Notes under the pieces: generated by a model
Databases searched by the model: none
Seen by the model: only the letters and a program-made list of their open reading frames with translations
Told to the model about the DNA's origin: nothing
In this document: in pieces, positions 26,501-39,884 of the stretch
Position numbering within the stretch: position 1 is the first letter of the stretch
Layout: each line of letters starts with the position of its first letter
Origin: Tomocerus qinae
Lineage: Eukaryota; Arthropoda; Collembola; Entomobryomorpha; Tomoceridae
DNA: 64,000 bases
Assembly: GCA_020055645.1 (NCBI GenBank)
Contig: CM034546.1
Span: 117,106,375 to 117,170,374 of the forward strand
Reading direction: 5' to 3'
Position numbers and translations under genes: made by a program

Positions 26501-27910
26501 GGAAGAAGAGGCTATAGGTACGTGTAAGAAGTAATTTGTAAGAAGGTTGCATGGAAGAAAACTGTGGGAGTAACTTGAGTGGAGAAATTCATTTGTAAAA
26601 AAAGAGCTACCGTAAGTAAAACCAATGTGTCTTTTTGGAAATGACCTGATGATTGCTACTGCTATGCTTCCTATATGTTGCTATAAGGTATTCATAAGGT
26701 ATGACATCTCACACGAGATTTTCTTTGGGATGCTGAGCACGCTAGTTCAGGATATATAGATAAAGATATAAGATGAGAGAGTTTTTTGGAGTGAGAAGCC
26801 CCATCGACGGCATCCTTTCGTCAGAGGGACAGAAAGCGAGCAAGCAGAGTTTGAATGGAGAATTCAAAGGAAGGCAGAAGAGCTAGGCCAGGCCAAAACT
26901 CAAAACGAAGTCAGTGAGAAGAGAAACGGAGAATGAGCCTGAAGCCTCCTACCCACTCTTTGGGATTTTGGCCCCTGTTCAGCTCCACTAATTCTCTCGT
27001 TTCTCTTCTCACATCCTCATCCTCATCTCATTTCTTCATGCTGGCTAAAGTTCTCTGCCGTGCTGTAGCCTCCTCTGCTTGCTATGGATGGTTTGGTCGG
27101 GCTGGAGTGGAGTGGAAAGTTGAGCGCTGCTACGAAACGAACTCAACTGAACAATCATGTCAAAGTGATACAAACGGACGACCGAAGAGCCCATTTACAC
27201 TTGTACTGTATTAGTTTCTGTCTGTCTGGTTCCTACTCTTCGTTGCGACTCCTTATAATACACTCAGCAATAATCAGGACTACTAGGATTCACTGTCTAA
27301 GCCCAATTGAAACAAAGCTCAGAGTCCATATCCTTTTCTATATCCAGCCAGCACTGAAATGAACGATCGTACCAAATTGCCTGAAAGACCAAACCAACTA
27401 GCATTAGTGGGATGAAGAGAAACTTCACAGTTTTCCATGGCTTTGCTCGGCTTATTTAGTTGGTTTACTTTGCTTTGCTTGGTTCGGATTACATAGTTTA
27501 CTTTAGATTTAGTTTAGTTACCTCTATCAAATATTATACTCCCTAAACTTATCCACATTACTACGGTCTCCATATTCAGTCCCTATTCCCTAACCCTTTT
27601 AACTATTCTCCTACTTTCTACATCACACTACTGCGTAAATTCAAAGCAACCTCCTTCAAAATGTCTAAAGTTCTAGTTTCCTCAAGTTAACGCACATTAT
27701 GTACCTAACTCGAATAAAATAAAGTGCGTTCTTAAGTTTCTAAGCCAGTGCAATTGCTTTATAAATCCCTTGCAGCTCCTCTCAATTACTTGCTGAGCTT
27801 GAATTTTACTGTAATCTCTTTCAGATTTAGCTTCAAGCATCTTAGTTTCTATATACATGATCTATCAAGCCACTATCAAATAATGCATTCATGATATTAA
27901 TGATAATGAA

Positions 27911-28234
27911 CTAGATCCAAATTCGTGTCCTATGGTTTTCTCTGTTTAGAATATATTCTTTAGCTCCTGGGCATATCCATGGTCTGATCGGCAAAACTCG
28001 GAATGTTAAGAAACAACCATGCCGGTAATCACCTTCCACATACCGTTCACCTTTGCGGTCTATTGGTATGTGCATATGTCTACCAAATGGTCCAGGTCCG
28101 GGGGATCTAACATTAGGAACTTTTCCCCTATGCTGGTGACAATTTCTTGGAAGGTAGCAAGTAGCATCAGGAAATAGTAGAGTATATAGTATAGCGAGTT
28201 TATTGTATTGTAATGAACTGATTGAAAATCCCAT
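27911..28234 (-). CDS. Hypothetical 107-residue secreted protein
   Basis: A single open frame starts at an ATG at 28234, with an in-frame TGA six bases upstream, and ends at TAG at 27911. The N-terminus (MGFSISSLQYNK, then LAILYTLLF and PDATC) resembles a short signal peptide. The rest is rich in Pro, Gly, His and Arg, with four cysteines after the leader in two pairs (TCYLPRNC and GCFLTF ... WICPG). There is a GPGPFGR segment that could in principle be a cleaved, amidated peptide end. Codon choice and GC content differ from the surrounding AT-rich DNA, which supports coding. I do not recognise the family. It could be a small secreted or neuropeptide-like precursor, an exon of a larger gene, or a remnant of a mobile element. 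Confidence 0.3.
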   Translation of the reverse strand: MGFSISSLQYNKLAILYTLLFPDATCYLPRNCHQHRGKVPNVRSPGPGPFGRHMHIPIDRKGERYVEGDYRHGCFLTFRVLPIRPWICPGAKEYILNRENHRTRIWI

Positions 28235-31200
28235 TAATCAATAACCCCTCCAATATCGTAAAATAATTTAGTGTTTTCTGCTAATTAACATTAAAATTAG
28301 AATAAACAAAGGATTGCTCAAACATGGTCACTGTAATTAGCTTTACTTAAACGCAGCAATTATGCACACAATATTTAAAGTAGCAACGCATAATATTCAT
28401 GTTAAATTAAAATCTGCGTGTTGAAATTGTAATGTTGAAACTTCTAAATGACATGTCTGTTGAAATGGGTAAAATTCTATAAGTAGTGTATCACAAGGTT
28501 AAATCCGTCCCTTTTCTCCAGCAGCACAGTTGAATGTCATATTTATTGGAATTTCAGTAGGTCCAGCAAGAAGGGATCCTCCTTTGCTGTGTCTGTGTGT
28601 GGTGTGTTATACGCACTACGCACTTCATACAAAAGCTTTCCGAGTTTATGAGCGTCAGAGTACTTTTACTAGTTGCTCATTGACTCACTGGATAGGCACC
28701 TTTATACTCATAAGAAAAATCTCCCCTTGTGTTGTGTATATTATTTATAACATTATACCGTGTACCATATCGTCACACATACCTTTACCTTTGCTTTGTT
28801 GTGAGCTTCTTCCCTCGGCAGAAGTATAGTCTTCTTAAAGCTGTTTGAACAGAGGCTTAAATTTACAGGATACAGACTTATAGTAGAGCACATTTCGCAG
28901 CTGCTCTACAAACCACAAGAAGCTATTATCATCCTCATTTCAACTTGAAGTACACTTACCTCCAAATATCTTTGTATACTATAGGTGTAGGTATTGTAAT
29001 CTTCTTCTTGTATAGCTGAATGGTGAGGGTTTGCTACATAGAATCATACAAAATGTACTATGGGTAAGTAAAGCAAGAGGAGTTTCTTAAATACATCTTT
29101 GGAAAAAGCACATGCATAGCAAGTCAACGACGTCTTCCCGTTCATTCTCCATTCGATCCTATGTAAGCTGCATGTATAGGTTGGCTTAGCAGTTAGCTTG
29201 TATATGTACTTTGTGTTTGTATGTAAGAAGAGTGTGTGTATAAGAGCCAAAACCAAAGGAAAGGCTAACCAGTTAAGTTAGATTACCAAGTTGGATGAAT
29301 GCATGATGGAATATGGAATGGATACGGACAGAGTGTATTCACATCTAAACTACTTACACATAACATAACAGCATATCAGTCAATGTTCATATTAGACTGT
29401 TGCGTCCGTACACTCCAGTGAACTCCAGCAGACAGTCCATTCGCCTTCTGCTGTCGGTTAAAGCTACTTTACGTTACGTGCAGCTCTTTCTCACAATTCG
29501 TTTTATGTGTGCTTTTCGTGGAACTGTTTTTGTTATATTTTCCAATAATTCCTAGTGAAACGGTTCCATTCAATTGTTTCAGTCAGTTCACCATTTTAAA
29601 TTTTGGTGCCTTTTTTTGCTTTTCTCCAGTTCAGCAAGAATAGAGGACAGTGACCTTTGTCCAGCACATATACACCAAGCCATCGTGAAACTTGATTTAG
29701 TTTAGTTGTACACCTTGTCAGGTAGAGTAGTTTTGACAGCTGTGATTTCACAAATTTTATCCATATAATTTCGGTGACTAATTTAAAGAAAATTACCGTG
29801 ATTTTCAAAAAGAAATTATAAATACCCAAGCGGAAGTCCCATTGTTATACAGGCTATTGAATTGAGTTGGGAATCCTTCCAAGCCAATCCAGTTCCGTCC
29901 AAATCCAGCAGAACAAAATATATTATTATAGCCAGCAAGTGCAGCTACGACGTATCATTACGTCCAACTTTTTCTTTGTATAGCAGCTGTGTTCTCGGGG
30001 GAAGCGGGGAGAATTTTCATAGTGCCTTCTTTTCTTGTGAGTCAGACCGAGTGTGGAGACTGCAGCTCACAAAATACTGAAGGGCAGGTGGTAAGACAGG
30101 ATACTGAGAAAATTGTAAACTTTCATGGTGCAGGAGAACCAATTGGAAGTATTTTAAGTTGCCTTTCATCTTTAGTTTCTGCTGGAGAACTGTCAACGCA
30201 TGACGTAATATTACTCTTCATCCTTTGTGAAGTTCTCAAGTGGCTTTCCGTAGCGCCTTCAAATATAGTGTTACAAATCTAAGTGTAGTTATTTTTGAAA
30301 ACCTGGAGCCTGGATACACCGATGAAGGATTTTTCTGCACTATTTTAGGTTCGTATTCATTATTGTTCTATTAATAGGTAACTGCGTCCCGGATATACGC
30401 CCATTTTATATTTTCACGGATACAATTTTGCAGTGTTTAAAACTTTTCCCAAAACAATATAATTAACTGATATTCTTACCTCACTTATGACTTATATTTG
30501 ATAATTGGCTCCAGGCATGGCAAAGTGAAACTAAGTGCCCCTAGTTTCCAGTTTTTAATTAATATCATTCTGAATCTGAATCGCCGTAATACTTTTCAAT
30601 GCGCATTTCCTTTATGACCATGTGGGTAAACTACTATCAGCACGGTTTTACTTACGGAATTATCGAAACGTCAAATGCATAAAGTTCAAAACTCCATTGC
30701 TCATTGCGCAACACTGTAATCATGGAAAACTTTATGGTTTATAAAATCTCTCCTAGTCTTGATGTTAATAAAATATTAGTACATTAGTAGCGTACTTATT
30801 GTAGTAAAGTTGTTGGTATTTCAATTTCTAAAATCCATTTCAGTTGCACTCATTGTTATCAATAAAACAATTTGTACACGTAAATATTGTTATAAATAAC
30901 AATGACGTTTTATTGTCATATTTATTGCCAGTTATATGAAGGGAATTAGCGAGTGTTTTCCACATTAGGAATATTAGGATGTAAAAATAGTGATAAATAA
31001 AACCCATTAATTTTCCAAAATGATGATTTTGCTGATACTGCCGCTGAGGAATTATCTGGTGTTGCTATATATCCAGACTCCAGTCATATAATAAACCTGT
31101 TGCGTAGGATTACTTGTCAATATTTATTGCATTAAGAAAAGTTGCCATTTCGCTGATAAAAATTATATTAACTATACGAAACTGTGATGTAAGTGCCATA

Positions 31201-34200
31201 TGTTAATTACAATGAATAATCTTAGTATTAAAACAGAAAGTATACAGAATAGTTCTTTGTAATGGTTCCAAAATATTGAACAGACTAGATATTTTACGAT
31301 TATCTTGATTATTGTTGCCGCTGCCACCAGTTTTGCTGTCGATACTCTTTCATCAGCAGAAATGACAAATGGGAACACATTATAAGGCACATTACATTGA
31401 CACATCTTATCTTTCAATGAAACATAAACAAATGAATATATGGATTGTCGCCGTAAATGTAGCTTGATCTGCATTTTTATAATATCTCAATCCCTAAGTG
31501 GTTTGCATATTATATCGTATTTTTGCTGTTTATATTAATATTAGCATTAAGCCATACAAGATGACAACACAGGAGAGTACTGTCCACTCCATGAAGTACA
31601 ATTTACATGGCATCTATGCTTTTACCCTGCATGTATTAACATTGCATACAGAAAAGAAGTAGCAGGTTAGGTTAGGTTGTAAAGTAAACCAATACATTCC
31701 ACACCTATACATGCCATCCAAAAAATAGTACCTGTTGCTGGAATTTTTCATACATTCTATTGTAATTCCATATGCTGCGGCTATATACTAAGACCAATTT
31801 TACTGGAGTTTTATCTAATCTGTGTTTGCAAATAGATAAAATATATTTAGAAATTAGAATCAAACAAGTTTTTTTACTTGCAATTATTATATGCTATGAC
31901 GTTAGGACTAAAACGCTTTGGACTGGACTGGATGGATAAGATTCGGCGTGGTGTATGTAGTTATGAATATTGAATAGTTGAGTGTACGTGTATAGGTATA
32001 TCTAACGTGTCTCAATTACATCGTTGTAAAAGTTATAAAAGTTTGCCGTACAACACGCTTTTATAAATATCACTAGTTGGAGTGGAGCAGCATGTAATAC
32101 GTGCAGAGTAGAATAACAAACGGTGAATCATAACATATAATCTTTAGTGAATGAATGATGACGAACAGACAAAGTAAAACCAACGCGTGGTGATGCAATG
32201 CTGTGAAATAGAAACTAGGTAAGAATGAATCGTCGATCCTCTATTGTGCTTAAATATGTGAATTATTAAGTAAGGTAGTCTCAGAATACATTTCATACAT
32301 ACATTTCTGTCTACAATTCTGATAATATGTACTATTTTGACATAATGGAAATAGCAAAAAGATGCGTAACATTTTGTCTGTTATATTCACAAGCAGATTT
32401 ACTAGCTAATGTACATTTCCGCAAAAGACAGATAACTAACTAGTGAATAGAATATACTAAGAAATGTCAACAAATGTAACGTCAAATAAATACAGTGACA
32501 CAGCTTTAATAATAGTCTTTAGCTTAGTGTACCCGGACTGTAGTTGTTCCTATTGGTGTAATGTTACTCGACATATTGTTACGGTCCCAAACGGACGGTT
32601 AGAGTAAAATATAGAAAATAATATGGTTTTTGCTACTTTAGCTATTATCATTCTAAGAAGCGTTTATTTATTATTTTACGTTTTGCTGTAGAGTGGATAG
32701 CATCTACATTAGTGATATATTGGTGCATAAAAGTAAAGTACGGATATACAATATTAGCTAGTACAAGTTATTGTCCTGATTTCTTCAGTAATAATAATAT
32801 AAATGTGAGTTATAGAATGCAAAAGAATAATCCTTTTTCCGTGCTACTCCAGTTAAATACATGTCTTGTTATCAGTATTTTAATGCTTTCGTCCACGTAT
32901 GTATAATATAATGTTAGTCTAAGTAGTTTATATATGATATGAGTAAAGTGTACGGCAACATAGTAAGATTGCAGTTGAGTCAGTGATGTAGAGCAAAGTT
33001 ACCAGAGTATTTTATTGGGGGTAGAAAAGAGAGACGCGAATTGTTACCACATTCTTGTTCGTTGGATTAGAAAAGCTCCATGTAAGTAAGTAGGTAGTTA
33101 ATGGTAATAGTAATGTGGATGTAGTTTTGTCGTGTCTTGGCCATTCTCTTTGGAATACAAAGTTTAGTTACTTGGTAAATGTAGTATTGGAAGCTTGCAT
33201 TGAGAGAGCCCAGGTGAGTGAAGACAAGACAGGGGGAGTACCGTAATCTCTGACAAGAAAAAGAGGATGATGGGGGCATATCATAGTTGTGGAGAATTTA
33301 TAGAGAGATAGTCCACGAAGTCTGTATTGCATGGTTGGCTTTGCTAAACTCTTGATTGTGCCATAACTTTACAGTGGGTAATATAGCATATGATAATGCT
33401 TTGCATATTTTTTACTAACTAACACACAATCATAATGCTATATGTAATACAATGTGATACGAAGCATGGAGGATTTCTGCGTCCGTCTCGTAGTTTAAGC
33501 ATGATATATAATACAGCAGACTTGGAACGTTTCATCCTGCAGTTTCCTTCACAAGGTAGTAGATGAAAATCAAACCAAGTCATGGCAGGTACTTGTATTT
33601 CTTTTGGTCATAATAAATAGGATTAAGGTTTGGTTGGCTAAAATTCTTATATTGCATTCATATCTTATTGGGAGGTTGTAAAAGAAGAGAACAAGTAAGG
33701 TAATGGAAGGTAGGTAGGAAGAAGAGTCATGGAGAGGAAAGGAGTCTCTTATCCTTTGCTTTAAACATCTTTGACTTAGGGAAATCTTTAGTGCACTACT
33801 CTACGTATGTTGTATTGCCATGCTTTGCTTTGGCAGCGAGAGGTCTTTAACCCTTCCTTCAAATCAAAGCAAACTAACATACACAGGCTATGTATGTAAG
33901 TAAGTATGTAATGTTCAGTTTTGCCTCGCTATGGATATAACACACATTCCTATGACTTATTATTGGAAGTTTTTCTTGTCCATTTGGTTGAAATCATAGT
34001 CGTACCTAAGGAAGGTGTGCTTACTTTACTTGCTTACCACACACACATACATTTTCGCATTTGTTTGAGAGCGAATATGTGGAAGTATGCTTCGTTGATA
34101 AATAATTGAACACAGGGTTTAAACTATCAAGTCTTAAAAAAGGTTGTGAATTTTATTACCCCACGCAGTATAATATATCTCTGCAAAATGCAAAACATGT

Positions 34201-37200
34201 TACTATTTTATAGTAGACACAAATATCACTATCATCTTTTTGATTGGCCACTGGTCCCCTATCATTCTTTCTCAGCACTACAGTGTATTTTATCTTATCT
34301 CTCAGAGTCTTAAGCTATCGTCTTAAGAATGAGAACGGAATAGGAAACGCACAGGTATTGGTCGAGCAGGTTTACTTTACTCCCTGTAAGTAAGCACGAC
34401 TAATAGAACTATCTGGGAGTAATCTGCTATAATATATTCATACTGTACTATTATTGTCATTCTTAAAACAGACAGCAGACCATTTCGTTAGCTTAGTGAG
34501 AGAGCGAGACTTATTAGTCTAGTTGTTGTCTAGTCCATTTCTCTTTCCGATTTAGATTACAAGACGACCATCACGTTGGTTCTGTTTCCAGGTTCAATTA
34601 AGAGCCCCAGTTATATTATCTTACGTTTCTCCCTTCCTCTGATAATTTTTCATCATTCAGAATGAATAGCATGTATTTATGTTATAGAGGATAAAGGGAG
34701 AGGAAGAATGTCATAATCATAATTGTCAATAATATAAGTCATTTCATAACTATATCCCACTCATAAAACATGCTTTACACAATTACACAGAATAAACTGA
34801 GTATTGTACAAAATGTTTAAGCATTGATAGTTTTCTCATTTTAACAACCTGTCTAGAAATGAAAAATAAATATTTTAAGCACAGCCTACTGAGAATATTA
34901 CTGCACATAATAGGTATGGTAAGGGAGATGCTAATTATTTGTGGTTTTCTTTACTGTTATATAAATATATACTTCTTCCTTACCATAAATAGTTATAAAC
35001 AGACCAGGATTCCAGTAGAGTTTGTTGAACCGTTAGATAAGTATAACTACTAATATGACAATATCTGTATTTATGAAAATGTATTAAGTACAACACCCAC
35101 ACCTGCTGGAGAAAGCGAATAGGATGATTTCTATTTCGCAAAAATCGATGCCGGTATCAGGTAACACAAATGTCTGTCAATGCCATGTCATGAGCTTAAT
35201 TTGAGATACATAACCATAAGAATAATTCCAGTTTTTTCCAGTTTATTCTAAATTTTTAAAGTGTAGCTGTACGTAAAATGCATCGATGCATGCACGACTG
35301 TGTGCTTAGTTCGTTTTGTGATACAGATATACACGAAGTAATACATCAACAGGAGATACTGCTAGAAATAAATATTATACGCGATTATACCAAAGTAGTA
35401 AAAGGTTAGTTCGTATCATACAGTTCAAATAATAAAAACACATACAGGTTCCGTTTGGGTTCACTGTTCACACTGGAAAAAGTTGACTACCTGCAATATA
35501 GTAGAGCATGATAAAATGCGATAAGAGGCAACTTATAAATTCCACTTCCGCCGTTCCTTCACTCGAGCTTTCAACCCATTCATGAATAATTTGCTCTAGG
35601 TGATAGCTAACTTTAGAAACTCGTTATTTCTGTATAATGATAAATGCCTGTCATAAATAGAAAATTCCAGTTTATATTCTCCAAATTTAAATGAGAAGAA
35701 TTAAAGTTGTTTTGCGTTACTCCTTTGAGGTGTATTTTAGTACCAGTGGTAGTTCTACTGGTACTATAATTTCCAATTTATGGACACGCAATATTTAGCA
35801 AGTCTCTATTCACGCAGCCAAATGGAAGGAAATCGGGTTGGAAATCAAAGTCGGTCGGTCCATAGCAGTATTATAGTAGGCCACAGTCTCATCAGAAAAT
35901 TCCGACTATAAATATTTGGGTACAGAAAGACATGAGAAAGAGCCCAAAGTTAAAGCGGGTCGTCGAGACGAGAAAAGCACTTGAGTCAGACACCACATTA
36001 AAGAAGCATCAATTTAACCTGGCTTGTCAAGTCTAGCCATTTAGGAATTTCGCATACCAACAGAAGATGTATAGAAAGAAAAGCCGTAAAATTCTATATA
36101 GACAGAATGTACACTGTACAGTAATATATATTTATCACTTATCGGCTGGGTTAGGTTAGCTGAGTAAGTAGACGATGGAGAATACAAATTCACACCAGAG
36201 GAAAAAGCAGGCAAACAATACATTCTTATTCTCATTCTTAAGTTAAGGAACGTCTTGCATAAAGCAGAATTAAATGCTGTGCTAACTTACTTTAGTTGGC
36301 TTGTATCAAGTGTACTATAGTAGTTTGTAGTGTAGTCGTAGTAAGTTGTATTGTAAAAGTAACGTAGGGAAGGGAATGGATGGAATGGTCATTAGCAATT
36401 CAATGCAACACACATTACGTAGCGTTGAGTTTCGTTGCGTTTCGTTGCATGGAACTCGTTTTACCGCTTTGTTCAGTTCAGGCAGTTCATCCACTCCAAC
36501 AACCTCCATCAACACAACACAAAACAACAACATCAACACAAACCATTTCACTCCATTTTCATTTATATATGCGCGTAGGTACGTTTTTGTTGGATGGGAT
36601 CACATAGCAAGAAACAGTATCACAATTACAATGTTGTCCATACGTGTACTACAAGGCTCCATTAGGACATATACCTTTCCACATTTTATGCATATTCCAC
36701 AATCTATTTACTTGAAAAGCTACAGGCAATTATATTTTTCAGAGACCAGACCAAAACAACCCTAGTGCAGGACCAGATCTCTACTTTATACACTAACCTA
36801 TGAGTTTATTATAATAACATTTGTGAAGAAAGAACCAAAACAGTGGAGGCATGTATATTATAGTATGGCTTACCTGCAATTGATTTGGAAATACTCTTTC
36901 TTATGTGGTGTTCATTTATTTGCTATGCTAGTTAGTTGTAGACCATTCTCTGGTATTCTTGTCCTGGATGAACTCTACAACTTGATTTGCTCTGCTTGAC
37001 TGTGTGAAATGAACCTACCTAATGTATGATATGATACGCAGCAACAGCAACTGGATTTGCAACTTTTGTTTCGTATCAAAGGCCGCTACTTGCCTTCATT
37101 CTATTCTACAGAAAAAGATCACTGGATAGGATAGTCGGATATAATAGTGGATAGGACATGCCATGCGATGCAAGTGTAAACTGTATGTATTTGTGATTTT

Positions 37201-39706
37201 CATGTACATATGTGTGTACGTGTATATCTGTGTGTGGGGTTATGTTGTTGTATGTGCACAATGCATTTACTCAACCTTTACTCTACTCCACTCTTCTCTG
37301 ACTCTGTGCACCATTATTGTAATCTGTACCAAAGGATTACATTACGTTGACTGCATTAAAATGCTCATAGAAAAAGATGAGTATATTACGATCCTGTAGT
37401 AGTTATGCCTGCGTCGAGTATGTACTATATTGTACAGTATAGATAAATAGATACTCTTAAATTGAAATTCATTTTACTACAATATATTGCAATCCCTATC
37501 ACATAATTAAATCTGGCGATGGGTGCATCCTATCTGTGTCTGTGGGTATGATATTGGAGCGTACATTCTTTGTAACTCTTCTCTTTCAATTTATCGAGTA
37601 TTATCTCTGCAAAAGATTGTCTGTTGCTGTTATAAATATTTTATTGTTAGATATGGGTAATGTAAAGGCAATGGCATCGCATGTCTATTGAAGTTAAGAT
37701 GATTATCCAACCTCTTCTTAGTGGCACAATAATGTAAGACGGATATATCGACCAGTCTTGTACTTACTAATGAATGATGGAAAGACGGAACTTGAAGTTA
37801 GTGGATAACTTATAATATAGTAAGTAGGTACATACCTCAGAGATACGTATCTCCTCTGCTGGTCATAAACTAGTAATAGTAATGGATATGGATAGCATCT
37901 TCTCGTGTAATCATCTTTTATTGTAGGTACGAGAAGTCGTCTTGCTGGATTGAATTTAGAATGGCATGGCTTGTTTGCTTTTGCCTACATTTTAAGTAGT
38001 TATAGTGTAGAATAAAGAAGTTTTTTACATCTTGAACATTTGCATTGTGTATAGGTAATTGTTGGAGTCTTTTTACAATATATAAAATGTACTGTTGGAT
38101 AGATTGATGGAATGGAAGCATATTTAACTTGCAGGTAAAAATGTTTCTGCTATTTCTCACAGAACTACATTTACGTTGTGACTCGTCCGCCTGTCGGTGC
38201 TTTTTTATGGGATTAGAAAGTTAGCTTGTCTCGACGAGGTTTGATTTTGCTTCAAGATATTATGTATATAGGTAGGTAAGATGATACCTCATTCCTTGTT
38301 AGCAATTCCTTTACTCGACGATAAGTATGTACCAGATCAGATACCTACATGAAACACTCCGTGTGCAAATATCATTTTTCTTGTTTCTGTGAGAAGTTAT
38401 TATTACCGACGACGGTGTCTTGGGTTTATGATGTTATTATTAGCTTTGCAAAAATTCTGCAACGGGACAGGATGCATTTGTCGGCTTCTGGGGGCAGAAA
38501 ACCTCCTTCATTAGGAAATACTATTTATTACAGCTAGTTAGGTACATGTATTATATGTATGTCGTAGACTATCGGTGGAAGGAAGGGAACGGTGGAAAAT
38601 TTCTTTGGAATGCATAGTTAAGTGTACACTAGTAGTAGGAAACCGTTTTATTAGCGATTGTTTTGATTAGAGGAAGGAAGGTTTCATTATTTGGCCTGGT
38701 TCCGTCTTGGCGGAGGTATATGTTGTTTCATTGTCAGTTCACTGTGTTTTCTGGTGCCAAGCATGTTACGTTTGTCTTTTTCTGAAGAAGTAAAGCAAGT
38801 GTATAGTAGGATGAACCTCTTAATTGTCCAAATAATTATTTTGTAGTAAAATTAAAATAGAAATATAGTAAGTACAGTTACTAGTAGTATCATTTTCCCA
38901 CTGTAATCAGTCAAACTTTGCGCAATGTACATGTGAAAGGTGGGTAGGATTAGGTTGGGTGATTTTATTTAAGTACCTATGTTAGGTATTGTATGTTTAA
39001 TGATATTAATCATAAGAGAAATTGGGATTGTCAGGATCTGGAATGATATTATAGAGACTTATGTAGGTAAGGGGTAAGACAGGTTTCGTGGTGTGGTATT
39101 CTTTTGGTTAGATAGATATTTGCTATGAACTGTGCACAGAGTAAGTGGTTATACGTATAGTTATCATTTCGTCCATTCTAAACACGTGTACATAGCGAAC
39201 GTTGAAACTACTACTTACGGAATATACGGAGTCTTCTGACTACTAGCTCTAGCTGCTTCAGCTATGTATCTTTTGGTTGCTGAAAGTTTTAGATCTTGCG
39301 AGTGGATACTTGTTCCTCATTCTTGGTAAGAAAGAAGCAAGATGAGAGAAAAGTACAGTTAGATTCGCCATGCTGGAAATGTTACCCATCCGTTTACTTG
39401 AATGCTAAGCATGCAGAGTTTGGGCTTACTGGCTGTAAGTCCTATATATGTATACGCTTAAGAACATGTAAATATAACAGAGATAATAAGCACTTAGACT
39501 ATTGTACGTATTTAACGTTAGCTTACATTCATGTTTCGCATGAGAGTTTTCGCATTATAAAATGTTGGAACTGTGACTAAGCCCTCCCCAGATTATCACC
39601 ATGCCCATGCCATGAGCCAATCTTTTCATATAAGCCATGAACCTCTTTTCCTAGCCACTAAAAAGCAATGTACTCTAAGTACCATTTTTTGTTTTTATCT
39701 TTGCAG
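28235..39706. other. Long region upstream of the BTB-zinc-finger gene, no supported gene
   Basis: About 11.5 kb without a convincing coding exon. An acceptor at 39705-39706 shows that the BTB-ZF transcript has at least one more upstream leader exon, so part of this stretch is probably its first intron and promoter, but I could not fix the exon. Short TTAGG-like runs occur (near 31665), as do simple TG/TA-rich tracts (near 37190-37260) and a 10-bp inverted repeat at 35738-35766. Open frames here are short or low in complexity. Confidence 0.4.
35738..35766. repeat. Perfect 10-bp inverted repeat
   Basis: TAGTACCAGT (35738-35747) and ACTGGTACTA (35757-35766) are perfect inverted copies with a 9-base loop. 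This could be a hairpin or a dimeric protein-binding site. No element boundaries or target duplication are visible around it. Confidence 0.5.
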
Positions 39707-39884
39707 GTTTTTTTGTGTCGTCTCCTGAGAAAGCGTCCGGAGGGTTGTGGTTCTGCTGACTAAATCAATTCTGGGGAATTACTCGTGACATCACCGTTAC
39801 ATCTGCGAGAATCATCCTAGCATTCTTCTCGGACGTGTATTTAATTCGCAAGTTGAATCGAGCACAAGTGGTTGAGTGGCATTG
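39707..39884 (+). other. 5' untranslated part of the first BTB-ZF coding exon
   Basis: TTTTTATCTTTGCAG at 39692-39706 is a strong acceptor with a good pyrimidine tract, 178 bases before the start codon. The segment has an in-frame TGA at 39873-39875 just before the ATG, so it is leader. The acceptor implies at least one earlier non-coding exon upstream. Confidence 0.55.

Larger units (their letters stand above)
11818..27910. other. Long region without a convincing gene, 5' of qvr-like gene 1
   Basis: About 16 kb of mostly AT-rich DNA. The part next to 11818 should contain the promoter and 5' leader of qvr-like gene 1. The rest contains scattered short open frames without recognisable motifs, a 20-bp tandem repeat at 20511-20580, a short GTA triplet run near 15190, and a relatively GC- and CT-rich stretch around 25.9-27.2 kb. 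That stretch could be a promoter or non-coding exon, but I have no positive evidence. Two weak items are listed separately (13766-14110 and 17336-17418). Confidence 0.4.

Noticed and set aside
31665..31680. Telomere-like GGTTAGGTTAGG run
   Set aside because: Fewer than three copies of the arthropod TTAGG motif. Such short runs arise by chance and occur again in variant form near 36148 and 38950.
36315..36551. Minus-strand ORF with a signal-peptide-like start (MKWFVLMLLFCVVLMEVVG) and a Lys-Arg site
   Set aside because: The hydrophobic start is read from a CAA/CAACA-rich low-complexity run on the other strand, which also yields an Asn/Thr-rich open frame. No splice partner or conserved pattern is visible, so I do not count it as a gene.
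37163..37399. Cysteine- and tyrosine-rich plus-strand ORF
   Set aside because: It comes from TGT/GTA-rich simple sequence; the first codons are tandem TGTGTA words.
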